Assembly (NCBI RefSeq): GCF_016545825.1
Contig: NC_052619.1
Coordinates: forward strand, 44,607,682-44,671,681
Reading direction: 5' to 3'
Length of the DNA: 64,000 bases
From: Eucalyptus grandis
Taxonomy: Eukaryota > Streptophyta > Magnoliopsida > Myrtales > Myrtaceae
In this document: one piece after another, positions 41,301 to 52,437 of the stretch
How the letters are laid out: each line of letters opens with the position of its first letter
How positions within the stretch are numbered: the stretch's first letter is position 1
Made by a program: the position numbers and the translations under genes
The notes under the pieces: generated by a model
Databases searched by the model: none
The model's input: the letters and a program-made list of their open reading frames with translations, nothing else
What the model was told of the DNA's origin: nothing

Positions 41301-42180
41301 TTTTTTTTTCAAAAGAGTGAGTACTTAAGACTTTTTCCTAAATGAAGGGACACTAACCCTCGCCTATGTCGTCCATTTTGAAATACAAGGATCGGGCTAA
41401 TAAGTAGTTTACGATCAAATCTCCAATACTTTGACTTGTTTACATCTAATCATGTTACGTGGTTTTGTAGCTTGAAACCTACAATTAACAAGATAGTAAC
41501 AGTAGGAGTCCTTGTGCTATTTACATATTCAAGTTCTCAAACTTTTATTTTATTCACTCAAGAATTAAAAATTGCATTAAAAAACATTTGAGAGATTCGG
41601 TTTGCTCCATCAATTTCTAATGGATAGAAACCATAGCTGGCTTCTTTAGTTCCCTATAGACTCAACAACAGATTGTGTGAGAATATGTCTACATGATCAT
41701 GAATTTCCATGTGTAAAAGACAAATGTAATTTAGTAATTATCCCTTTTTACTAATATGATTGATCGAAACATTTAGAATTAACATTTGATATCATCCACT
41801 AAATTATTCCGTTGGTCTTATTGTCACAAAACATGGATGATCCTGGAATTAATCATTTCAATAAGTCTCCTATACCTGAGTTTAAAATGTTTTTTTTTAC
41901 ATATGAAGGTGATTATGGAGTTTTTTTTCTCATTGGTCGAAATAATGATACTCATATATCTTGATAAACGGATATAAGACTGTTCAAACTTTTCTCTGAA
42001 AAAAGTATCTATATGAATTGATATTTGTAGAGAGTACTAGATATTTTAATTTTTTTAATAAAAAAGACTACAAGGTGTAATATAAAATTATTAGAGAAAT
42101 AAAAAGATTGAGAATATTTTAATTGTTAAATATCTTATTTTTTCACTCTTTGGATAAGAATTTTCATTTCTACACAAGAA
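41300..42180. repeat. CNL upstream module M1, copy 5 (next to CNL2)
   Basis: Collinear with 19240-20200: AATGAAGGGACACTAACCCTC, TTTACGATCAAATCTCC, GAGAGATTCGGTTTGCTCC, TCTTTGGATAAGAATTTTC. M2 lies directly upstream but is interrupted by the palindromic MITE. Confidence 0.82.
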
Positions 42181-42289
42181 ATCTATTACAGGTTTTCATT
42201 ATTTGAGTGGATTTGAGTTTTCGTTCGGAAACTGCTCTCAATACGAGACCAAAGGCATTTTTATTTTCATGTTCAAACGGAAACGAAAA

Positions 42290-42599
42290 AAACAAAACGA
42301 GAAAATTTTCTCTAAACAATGCAGGGGCGACCTGCTTTATTGACCCATAGGCTTTTGGTTTGTGGACCCCACACGTCTTTCGCACACCACCCAACATTTG
42401 CACGCGCTTGTCTTCGTATTGCTCAATTCCGTTCCCGCTGGTCGACTGAATTTTATAATGAGATGCCGTTGGCCTTGCTATATATGTTCGTGCATGAAGT
42501 AGACCACGAGGCACCACCAAACCATTGTTACCCAACGAAAGCATCAACCCTGCAACCTCCTCTTAAGCACTCCTCAACCCCTGCTTTTGCCTTTTGGAA
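42290..42599 (+). promoter_or_regulatory. Conserved 5' region of CNL2 with TATA-like box
   Basis: Shares GAAAATTTTCTCTAAACAAT and GTGGACCCCACACGTCTTTC with CNL1. A TATA-like GCTATATATG lies at about 42478-42487, ~115 bp before the start codon. Start context GGAAATGGCGG. Confidence 0.55.
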
Positions 42600-43172
42600 A
42601 TGGCGGAAGCAGTGCTCTTCATCCTCACCAACGACATACTGAAACTCGCCTGTTCCAACATATTTTCGAAAATCCAACTTGCACGAGGTGCGAGGGATGA
42701 TCTCCAACGTCTCAAGTACACCGTCAAGACCATCCAAACCGTGCTTTTGGATGCCGAGAAGAAACAATGGGACAGCGAGCAGGTCAAGCTCTGGCTCGCG
42801 AGGCTGAAGGAAGTGTTGTACGACGCACAGGACTTGCTGGACGATGTCGCAACTGAGGATCTGAGGCGGAAGGTCACTCCCGGAAACAAGATGTCAACAG
42901 CGGTACGCTCTCTCTTTTCCAAATCAAATAAGCTAGCACAGCCCTACAAAGTGGCTAAAAGGATTCAAGAAATTAGGAAGAAACTGGATTGGATTGCAAA
43001 AGATAAGGAGTTCCGTTTAGAGGAGCATCGGAGTGAGGCAACTGTTGCTATTGTGAGGAAATGGACAACTGGCTCTTTTGCGTGGAAGGAAGAAATAATT
43101 GGTAGACAAAGTGATGAGAGGCAGATCATCAAATATCTGCTCGATTCCTCCATTTTGGTTGTTTCCATACTC

Positions 43173-43196
43173 GGTATGGGAGGACTTGGAAAAACC
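43173..43196 (+). promoter_or_regulatory. Candidate miR482/2118 target at the P-loop codons
   Basis: GGTATGGGAGGACTTGGAAA encodes GMGGLGK and closely fits the ATGGGAGG...GGAAA core that miR482/2118 recognises in many CNLs, where cleavage can start phased siRNA production. The gene is a pseudogene but its RNA could still be targeted. Inference. Confidence 0.4.
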
Positions 43197-44769
43197 TCGC
43201 TTGCTCGGCTGGCGTACAACAATGTCGAAGTGAGAAACTACTTCAAGCTTAAGATGTGGGTGTGTGTATCCAATGTCTTTGATGAGGATTTTCTCATCAA
43301 AGAATTACTAAAATCTGCCCGAGATGAAGTGGATCCTAAGATGATAGATCTGCAAGACATTGAGAAGGAGTCTAAGACCCAATTGCAGATACTTCTTGGT
43401 AAGGTACTAGACGGGAAGAAATACTTGCTTGTTTTGGATGACTTGAGGAATGAAGATCACAGGAAATGGTCGGAGCTCGAAGGTTTGCTAAGGGGTGGTC
43501 TACCGGGGAGCAAGATACTTGTAACCACGCGCAATGAGTCAGTGGTGAAGGCTACAGGTACAAAATCAGTTATCCATTCTCTAGGTATCTTAGGTAATGG
43601 TGAGTCGTGGAAGTTATTCAAGAAAATGGCTTTCGGAGATGGGGAAGAATCATTAAACCAGGAACTGGAGGAGATTGGTCGACATATAGTTAAAAAATGC
43701 GGGGTGTTCCCCTTGCCATGAAAACTATAGGCAACCTTTTGTATGCCAAAAAGGTAATGAGTGGCTCCATTTCAAAGAGAGTGAATTCTCAAAACTCGAT
43801 ACATTGAACCTTGGAATAATGGAAGTTCTCAAAGTCAGCTACAATCATCTTCAGCCACAGCTAAAACATTGTTTTGCATATTGTGCATTGTTTCCAAAAG
43901 ATTATGTCTTCAATAAACAAACAATGATACAGTTGTGGATAGCACAAGGTTTTATCGAGTCATTGGATGAGAATGAAGAGCTAGAAGAGATCGGGGATGA
44001 TTATGTCTCAAACCTACTATGTGGGTCATTTCTTGAAGTTGAGAAGGTTGATCCTTACACTAGTAAGGTGGAAATGTTCAAGATGCATGATCTGATGCAC
44101 GATTTTGCCTTGAAAGTCGCCGGAAATGAGTGCAAGATGGTCAATCTTAACAAAGGCAGAGACAATATTGATGAAGATACTCGACATGCAGTTTTTTATT
44201 TACAATCGCCCTTATTGCTGCAGGAAGTGACTTCTCTACTAAAAGCGACTAATCTACGAACATTTCTCATTTTGGAAGGAATAAAGTTGTCCCTAAATAA
44301 ATGTCATCAGATTTTCTCCAAGTTCAGGCATTGCCGAACGTTGGGATTGAAACATGTAATTTTTTGCATCCCTCTTTCGTTGGTTAGTCAGTTGAAACAC
44401 TTAAGATTTCTTGAAGTTTTTGCGAATCTCTCCATCAAGAGTTTGCCAAATTCAATCACGGATTTGCTGAACTTGCAGACTCTTAAACTCTCTGGATGTG
44501 CGAAACTTAAAACATTGCCCAAATCTGATTTGAAGAAATTGGTCAATCTTAGATATCTTTCGATTGCCACCTATCCCCGCTCAGTGAACTCTCTTCTCTG
44601 AGGACTTTGAGTCTCATGTCCTTGACGTCATTGGAGTTTGACCCTCTTCAACTGCAATCTAGTACTACACGGCCCTTCTTCCCATCTCTCGAGAGTTTGA
44701 CCCTCTTCAAATGCAGTAAGCTAAAAGTGATGATGGCATTTCAAAAGCATCAGTCAGACAATTCACGGT

Positions 44770-45500
44770 TGTTGTAATTATGGTTATAATTATGGTTAAT
44801 GGATCAACGGAAGCCAATAAATTAAGATACGTTTTTTCTGTTCACGTATCTCTTTTTGAATTCATGAATTTTCTATACTTTTATGTTCACGTATCTATTG
44901 AATTCATGAATTTCTTAGATTCATGTATCGTTTAGTTCATGTATTTATTGAGTTCATGAATCTCTTGAATTCATGTATCTTTGGATACGTGAATCTCTTG
45001 GATTCACGTATCTCTTTATTCATGAATCTCGTGGATACACGCGTCTATTTAATTCATGTATCTCTTTAGTACATGAACTAAAAATCTCTATATATAGATA
45101 GGAACATAGAGCTTCATGGGTTTTTTGGTTTTCTCGATTCGATTCCAAAAAGAGCTTTGATGTCCTTTCTACTCTTCTGTTTTTCCCGAGTGTCTTTGGT
45201 TCAATTGAACGGTTCGATGAGTCCTGTTTGTATAGTGCTAATCCAAACAGGTTAGAGGTGTTGTATCTTGGGAGGCATAGTTCGTGAATCTGCGGAGCAC
45301 CTTTGGCAGGAACTAATCGCCTTAAGGAGATTCGGTTATCCGTACCTCACCTCCAATTTTATGTTATATCTTATTTCATTCTTTTCCAAGAGTTGTAAGT
45401 TTACATAAAAATAAGAATATTATATAGCTATTATCGTCTTCTTTACATTGATGTTCTGATTGCAACAAACAGTGTGCTTTCTCTAGAGTAATTTCCAACA
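44770..45500. mobile_element. Solo LTR (~731 bp) inserted in the CNL2 LRR region
   Basis: Starts TGTTGTAATTATGG and ends ATTTCCAACA: TG...CA termini with the TGTTG/CAACA inverted ends of LTR retrotransposons. The host reads AATTCACGG(T) before and CGGTCATCC after; CNL1 reads AATTCATGGTCATACTTCC at the same place. Hence a 4-5 bp (CGGT/ACGGT) duplication. It contains a TATA-like CTATATATAG at about 45092-45101 and, at 44830-45075, a run of TTCATGAATCTCTT / TTCATGTATCTCTT motifs. No internal coding domain, so it arose by LTR-LTR recombination. Orientation inferred as + from the TATA box. Confidence 0.8.
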
Positions 45501-46303
45501 CGGTCATCCTTCCAAAACTTCGATCCATGATAATACAGCATTGTCCCGCCTTGAACTTCGTGCCACCGTTCCCCCAGGTGGAATACTTGAAGATAGATGA
45601 CATTGAAATCTTGGAAGATTGGTTGACTAGGCAAGCGGTGAGATCCACATTCAACCCTTTGTCTAAATTAAAGCATCTACATCTTCATGGTACGGGTCTA
45701 GGGCTCTCGATACTTGAGAGACTATTTCAATTTGCCAGTAATCTCGAGTCCATGCAAATCCATAGTTACTGCCCATGGGATCTCTCTCCTGTCAAGGACC
45801 TTCACCGTATCTATGTACTCGAGAAATTGGAACTCAGGACGTGCAACCTAAGGGATCTCTTTGGTGGCATGCGGCACCTTTCCTCGCTCCAGGAACTTGG
45901 CATTTGGGGAAGTGTAGGACTTGATTTATCGTGCCAAGAAGACGAGCAAAGCACCCGATGTCAATTCCTTAAGAAACTTTGTGTTCTTAAAATCTTATAC
46001 CATTGGAATTTGGTGACATTGCCTGAGTGGATTCAACATGCCACAAATTTGCAATCTCTCGAGGTTTTTCAGTGTATGACTCTGACAAGTTTGCCAAAAT
46101 GGATTGAAAATTTCTCTTTACTTGAAAAGCTTGTAATATTTGATTGTGAAAGTTTAGAGCATTTACAATTCGAGACGCGCAACCTCACACGGTTGAAGGA
46201 ACTGAGAATCATTAATTGTCCGGGTCTGGAAGAGGTGCCTAATAGATACGCACGTTCCGGTCAGTGTACGGGAGGGGATGAATCGGAACGATTAGCACAG
46301 TAG

Positions 46304-46790
46304 AGGTACGAGAAAAGACTTACATCACCTATCAACAGTGTTCCTTTTTCAACTCTTTTACCTTCTTCATTATTTAACTCATTTCTCTCCTCTACACTGT
46401 ACGTTCGCAGGTCGCAATGCAAATATTTATGAAAAAGAAGGATAGCGTCTCTCCACTCCCGCTCCAGCTCGCCACCATCTTCCGTCGTCATGTCGCGCGT
46501 GTAGAACAAATGCCTCCTTTGCCTCCTCGTCTTGCTCGTACAACCTCCTCACTCCCCTCCCCTCCCCTCCTTCATCTCCTCCATCACTGCCGCCTGAAGC
46601 TGAGATTCTCGGATCCGCCGCTTTATTCGGAGCTGCCTACCTTCGGATGTCTCCTGCAGTCGGATGACGAAATTCTAGGGATTTCGGTGATCGCGACGTC
46701 GACGAGGCCTTTGACGCCGGCTTTCGAGTCGTCGCCCGCTCTGTCGTAGCTTTCTGCTCGCCGGAGTCGGAGGCCAAATCGATGGTAGGC
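46304..46790 (+). other. 3' flank of CNL2 and exon-like GC-rich segment
   Basis: 46440-46785 is coding-like in composition. A frame within it reads DVDEAFDAGFRVVARSVVAF, resembling HEAFDSGFRLIECFQFA at 10.67 kb, and ends at ATG|GTAGGC, a possible splice donor. However, a TGA lies just upstream in that frame and no start is present, so it is probably a relic. A different frame (46417-46749, 110 aa) is open but Pro/Ser-rich and unrecognised. Confidence 0.3.
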
Positions 46791-46794
46791 TTTG

Positions 46795-46797
<3 letters not shown>

Positions 46798-46848
<51 letters not shown>
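46798..46848. repeat. (CT)n microsatellite
   Basis: About 25 uninterrupted CT units. Confidence 0.95.
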
Positions 46849-46850
<2 letters not shown>

Positions 46851-47738
46851 GCAGTTCAATTTTCACTGTGAATGTGTGATGAGTTTGGATTATGAATCGA
46901 ATGTTATGGAGACATTTGGATTATGAATTGAGTGTTATGGAGACGGTACAGTGTCAATGCATGATATGAGCATCTTCTTTATAGCTGATTGATCGATTGA
47001 AAGAGAAGTGCAGAGAACAATGACATCCATTGTGAGGTTCCGCTTGACTTTAGAATTGTGAGATTCATAAAAAATGGAAGGAAAAAGTCATAGCTTATGA
47101 GCTACCCCTAGCTGAGAAAATTACAATGCTGTTTGATAATGGCTGATTCTTTGGGGGATTGGGCGGCTAGTACACACAGTTTTGCAATTTATGAAAACAA
47201 AATCTGTTAGGACAGAGTTGAACAATGATAGATGACTGGACGATTCGATGTTGTCTTAGCCCTTGACTTCTTCGCAGTTACAGAAATCTATATGTAGAGG
47301 AATCTTTGGTTTGGAGCCCTCTCTTTGTCATCACTTTAGGAGTGTTTCTGGACTTCTCAGGTAAACATAACTATTATCTACGATCTGGGTCCATATGATC
47401 TAGTAAGCATATATAAATCTCAATGTTCATCTGAGTGAAATAGACAACAACTTGGTGAATCTTGGACAACCTTGATTGATGCCAAGGGTTGCAATAGTTT
47501 TTATAAATCATTTAAATTTTGGACCCTTTTATAACTAAGGTGCTGAGCTTTATGAGCAGCTAATTTAACAATCATATGCCTTGGACTTGAGAAACTGAAC
47601 TACGAAAAGATCTGGTTCTGGTTACTGATTAGAGGAAAAACTCTTCTCGCTTTCTTTCTGGAGTCCATGCGTTGAAAAGTCGTGTTAGGATGGGGACTTG
47701 CCTTTGCGTTGTTTCATATGGCAGGGCCATCCTCTCGA

Positions 47739-47929
47739 GATGTTGCAATGCATTAGAAAACTAAACTAGAGCTGTTGTAAAAGTATGGTGGAGGCCTGGG
47801 CTTCTGATAAGTGCTCAAACAGACGAGAGCCCAGTCTCATCACATGCTTTGGGTACTCCAGCATTTCTCTGCCAGAGATGTTGCGATGCATTAGAAAACT
47901 GAACTAGAGCTGCTGTAAAAGTATGGTTG
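47739..47929. repeat. ~54-bp direct repeat (x2)
   Basis: GAGATGTTGC(A/G)ATGCATTAG followed by AAAACT(A/G)AACTAGAGCTG(T/C)TGTAAAAGTATGG at 47739-47792 and 47876-47929; spacing 137 bp. Confidence 0.8.
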
Positions 47930-48167
47930 GACGGATTCCTAGAGAATACGACAAAGGGTGTTGATATTTTGTCAACTTAGGTGCAAAAGTTTGCTATTGC
48001 TACCGCTAGAACGCGAATAAAGTCAACTGTCAAGGAACATCCTTTTTTTTCCAACCAAAAAGAATGGAACGACCACCTCCAAGGTTCCCATCGATGAAAA
48101 TGATCAGTCATTGAGGATCGTCTTACTGATTCGTATCGTTGGTTGAGACTAGATGCAAGATTATATG

Positions 48168-48704
48168 CTATGACAGGTAGTGGAATTTAGGTGATAAACT
48201 TTGTACAGATTCAGCGGTAGCAATTGCCTTCGCTGGTTGAATGAAGTAACTGGGCACTTTCATTTCATTAGTGTTCAACATGTATTCTGGCTGACTCAAT
48301 GGAAAAGTAAGTGATAACTCAAGTTTCGTACGCTTGCTATCATCATACAGTGAAAACCATTTACTTTGCACTTGTATGAACTCCTGCGATTTTTTTTGCG
48401 AAATGTTTTTTATCAATTCACTTTGTGAACTTTCTCGAGTTTTCCCTTTTTGAAAGGTGAAAAACACGCATCGGAAAGTCACGAGGCAAAAAATGATATT
48501 CCTCCAATCAGCAGCGACTGAATTACGAAATCTCTTCGGCCAAAAAAGGAAAATTATGAAGTCCCATGTTGCTGTTCTATATGACCTTCTTTGAAATTTT
48601 TTTTTTTTTTGGGCATTTGTCTCCTGCTCGAAGAACTTGCGCAATCCGTGGATCACCTCCCCCAAGAGGCTCTCAGGACCCCATAATCGCGCGATATTTT
48701 GCAA
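48168..48704 (-). CDS. Hypothetical open frame, doubtful
   Basis: 178 codons starting MQNIARLWGPESLLGEVIHG. The first ~30 residues look like real protein and the rest looks like chance read-through of AT-rich DNA. No domain, no neighbouring exon and no conservation inside the window. It could be a 5' exon of an unknown gene. Confidence 0.15.
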   Translation of the reverse strand: MQNIARLWGPESLLGEVIHGLRKFFEQETNAQKKKKFQRRSYRTATWDFIIFLFWPKRFRNSVAADWRNIIFCLVTFRCVFFTFQKGKTRESSQSELIKNISQKKSQEFIQVQSKWFSLYDDSKRTKLELSLTFPLSQPEYMLNTNEMKVPSYFIQPAKAIATAESVQSLSPKFHYLS

Positions 48705-49547
48705 CTACGTCATTGTGATGGGGGCTCATAAATGTTTGCTTAACCATTACATCACTTGTCTAACAGTTGGACGAAATAGACTACAATGATTAGTAATGCA
48801 CGAAATTGCAATCACTTCATGAGATGTCTTCATAAGGCAAACGGTCATCAATTTACATGAATCATGTGTTATTTCAAAGCTATTGGAGTCCTCTAAGTAT
48901 GTCTAGAAGGAATCACAAGAAAATTTTGCTCATAAGGAGCTTAATTAATGTCATCTTTATAGAGACACTGGTTAGTAACAATTGCAGCAATTTTTACACA
49001 GAACAAGGACTATTTTCCCCAATCGAATGGCATGACAAAAATCCGTGAGAATTCATGCCTATAGGTTATAATGTCCTGATCGTTTTTCATGAAGACATTT
49101 GATCCAATTTGAATCACAGAAATCAACAAAAAATCGAAAAATAGTGCAAACCGCAACTCAATAGAACGGCAAAACATTTGGCAGATTTTGGACACAACTT
49201 ATAGTATGAGAAAAGCATATCAAATGAGGATTGTTGGGGACGTGCGATGAACTGTTGGAAAGCTATTTGAGTCATCTAAGACTTTCATGAAGGCATCCAA
49301 ATTAGAAAACTGCATTTATAAGCTCATTTCGAAACGTTTACTAGATCAGTCATCCAGGCATCCGAAATTGCAAAACTACCTTAAATCAAGCAATCAATCA
49401 CATTCAAGCTATCATCAACCATCTGTATCCATTCTAGGGCATCCTAAACATCCTTAAATAGGTGTAATTATCATTGATCAAACACTAGGTGTGAAGTCTT
49501 GCTCCGGTCTCCTAATGAGACCTCACTTCATTGAGCTCAAGATTTAA

Positions 49548-51590
49548 ATGATACCTTTTGCACATTTTGATCAATTTAAGCTCGATTTAATCAGCGATCA
49601 AGCCTCCACGGCAATCAATGAATGCCAAGGGAACTCCGAGGGACCCGAGGACCATCGAAGAAGGATTGGAGTGGCCCGGATTTGTACCGATCAGCGGCTG
49701 AGGAAGAATCAAACGCCAATTTGGACCAACGAAGGAAGATCGGTTACCAAGAGGCCACCAGTGACTGTTTTGCTGGTTTCCAACCACCGGCTACTCGAGG
49801 ACTCAATGGCGGATGCAACCAAAGTGATCCAAAAGCCAAGGAAATGCTGTGGACCATCGATTGAAGCTGAGGAAGACGCCGGGCTCAGTACCGGTGTGAG
49901 CGACATCCTTGTGCCCTCGAGGGAAGGACGAGTGAATCGGGCGACCATTGGAGGCAGCAGCGACGTCGAGCAGCATCGGGAGAGAGAGAAGTGGGGCCGG
50001 AGGTGGTGGCACAGTGCAGGATGCAGGGTGGTTTAGGCAGCAAACGACGAAGGCAGTGAGGTGGTTGTGTGTGAGAGAGAGAAAGAGAGGGGCAGGAAAG
50101 GAGAGAGGGAGATTTTTGAGCTTTTCTATAGATTTCCAAACTTGGAAATTGAAAAATATGAGACCCTCCTTTGGAAAAAAATCATTTTTATATTGGTTTA
50201 AGGGATGGAATCTTGGCCCTTGGATTAATCCACGGGCTAGGATGCCATCTTACCTTTAATAAACCCTAGATGACATCCTAATTAAGCATATGTTAATTTC
50301 AATGGTCACGATACATTCTTAATAGATGATAATGATCTAATTATAAGATAATTGGTTAATCAGGGTCTTCTTTTGCAATTTCACCAAACTTTGGGAATAA
50401 ATTTGCAAATTTCGTAAAATCCATGACAAAATTGGAAATCTGAAAATTAAGGACATGAGTGCATTGGCCATGAGCCAGGCCACCGCGAAACAATCAAGAA
50501 TCAGCCAAACTGGCTGGACCATTTAGTCTAGTTTGAACTGGTCTTGGCCAATTTAGCCTCAATTCCCTATTTATGCAATTAGGTCCTTGAAAAGATTTTT
50601 TTTTTCTATCCTAGGGACAAAACAAACTGATTTATGCAATTGGCTCATCGAAAATGTAAATTAATCGAAATTGAACTTAATCGGGGTCAAAGTGATATGG
50701 ATCCATCCAATCGCCCATGCTTACAATGACCTATTCAACTCAAATTGATATCAAAATGATAGCGCGACTTTTATATTAAACTTGAACCGAGGTTTTGTGA
50801 TAAAATTAGACCTCAATTCTCGAAATTAGACCTTAATCTCAAATGGGTCAACTTGAATTTTGCTAATCGGAGTTCCTTAGCCTACTTTTCTCAAATTCAG
50901 GAAGGCTAGATCTCCCAAATTGAAAAGTTCCCAAATGAATTTTCCAAAATTGACTTCAAATTCGGACTTATCTCACAAAAATGAGTGGAATGGAAGTGTC
51001 AATTTGCAAATCATGTAGAATCAATCTAGACCCCCTAATCATGGCTAAAAATGAGAATCCATATTTTGGCATGCCCGATCTTAAAATTGATTAAACGAGT
51101 GAATGGGTAATGATCTCTAGATCAAATTTTGTAAAATGAAATAGGCTTAATTATGACTATGATGAAAGTAATTTTATTTTTGGTCGATTTTAAACCTAAA
51201 ATCGAAAAATTTAGAAAACAAAGTTCTTAAGCAATTTTTACAATATATATATATATGTTAAAGTCAAATTGAGACTAAAAGGAATCTTTATGTGTAAAAA
51301 GTCAATCTTTGACCTGAGAGTTTGACTTTTAATTAAAGGGTTGACCAAAAGTCAACTTAAAAGTCAATCGTTTGACTTTTTGGGTTTTCGATGAAAATGG
51401 CTAGGCAAAGAAAAAATGGAAATTGACACTTTTGTTCGAGAAATGGGCTTCATCACGATCAGAAGCCCTAATCTCAAGTTTTCTACCTATATCAACGCGT
51501 CAATTGAAAATCAGATATCAACACAACAATGTACATTTCGACAATAGTCATTGGACTAATGAAATAACCATTTTGGGTGTGGATTCGCAC
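49548..51590. other. Unassigned, possibly retrotransposon-leader-like region
   Basis: 49548-50036 has a 162-codon frame with no recognised domain in a GC/purine-rich stretch (GAGAGAGAGAAAGAGAGG). The remainder is AT-rich with AATTGAGACC-type phrases. 51285-51385 holds a cluster of TTGAC/GTCAA motifs. This mixture resembles non-coding parts of LTR elements, but no LTR ends or pol were found. Confidence 0.3.
51285..51385. repeat. Cluster of (A)GTCAA/TTGAC(T) motifs
   Basis: At least six TTGAC or GTCAA motifs (W-box core) occur within 100 bp (AAAGTCAA, TTTGACTTTT, GTTGACC, AAAGTCAACTT). They may reflect repeat composition only. Confidence 0.45.
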
Positions 51591-52437
51591 AACATCATAA
51601 TCTAAATGGAAATAGTAATCGAAAAGTTAGGTAGTTTGATAAGCTTGTCAGAAACTATAGTGGAGAAACAACAAATCGATGCTATTTTTAGATAGTCTAC
51701 AAATGTTTAGGAAAATGATTGTATGGATAGTTCTACCTTTGGATAAAAGCTCAATGGTAACTCTAACGGCTCTTTGCTTCTCCAATCCACCTCCAATGGA
51801 TAGATTGAAGATGGCTATAAAAGAGAAGATCTCTCGAAGCCAAATGTTAGAGAGAGCAACATACCAAGATCTGAAAATTTTGCTTCTAGCTATGTTCTAA
51901 GCGATACACTCTCTTTCAATTGTTTTTCTAAGTATTGTATTCGTGCTATCTTAATAATTGTGCTAAATATTAAGTGTATAAGAGTAAGAGTAGTAGCTGC
52001 GTCCTGATAGTGTGATCTATCGTGCAATAAGATTAGTTCTTGCCAATTGTAACTTTCTGAGCAAATTACTAGTTTGAAGAGTAGACGTACACTTGGGGGA
52101 TGAAGCCGAACCACTATATATTGTCGTGTGCTATTGTTCTCTATGTTATTACTTTTACAATTACACAATATGGTCACGAGCTTTGAAACATCACCTTAAC
52201 CAGATCTTTACTTAGCATCAACTATTTTTCGCTAAAGATTGTCAAGTTTTCTAAGTTGTATTATTAACCCCCAACGGGTATTGGACAATTACTAGAGCCA
52301 TTAAGATCAAACATTTGGTGAGCAATACCAATTGCAACACGCTTAGAAGGTTGAGTTGATTCGATGTAGTCAAAATAGCATATCTAACTTGGAAACTGGA
52401 TGATATAATACGTTCAACAGATTCTATTTGCGCTTCA
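51591..52437. other. Spacer before the MULE remnant
   Basis: No gene recognised; could include unrecognisable 5' parts of the MULE element. Confidence 0.35.

Larger units (their letters stand above)
42600..46303 (+). pseudogene. CNL2: CC-NB-LRR pseudogene with frameshifts and solo-LTR insertion
   Basis: Paralogue of CNL1 (same CC domain, P-loop GMGGLGKT at 192-199, MHD, LRRs). The first frame (42600-43721) runs to the GLPL motif, where a frameshift gives KKCGVFPLP-stop instead of CAGVPLA. A second shift lies around 43750, after which 43780-44601 encodes RNBS-D (LKHCFAYCALFPKDYVF), MHDLMHDFALKVAG and early LRRs. A third shift near 44565 ends that frame, and LRR homology continues in another frame to 44768. 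There a ~731-bp solo LTR is inserted. 45504-46303 resumes in frame with the LRR end, including ~90 residues that CNL1 lacks. Kinase-2 reads LVLDDLR: the typical Trp is Arg283. Not translatable as a receptor. Confidence 0.93.
46849..49547. other. Gene-poor stretch, unassigned
   Basis: No recognised gene. A ~60-bp direct repeat (GATGTTGC(A/G)ATGCATTAGAAAACT...TGTAAAAGTATGGT) occurs at about 47739-47792 and 47876-47929. A 178-codon minus-strand frame at 48168-48704 begins IARLWGPESLLGEVIHGLRKF, which looks protein-like, but then becomes Lys/Arg/Phe-rich with no family I recognise. Confidence 0.4.

Noticed and set aside
48168..48704. Confident gene call for the 178-aa minus-strand frame
   Set aside because: Only the first ~30 residues look protein-like; kept in the features as a doubtful frame with low confidence.
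51285..51385. Functional W-box promoter cluster
   Set aside because: No gene starts nearby and the motifs sit in repetitive AT-rich DNA; recorded only as a motif cluster.
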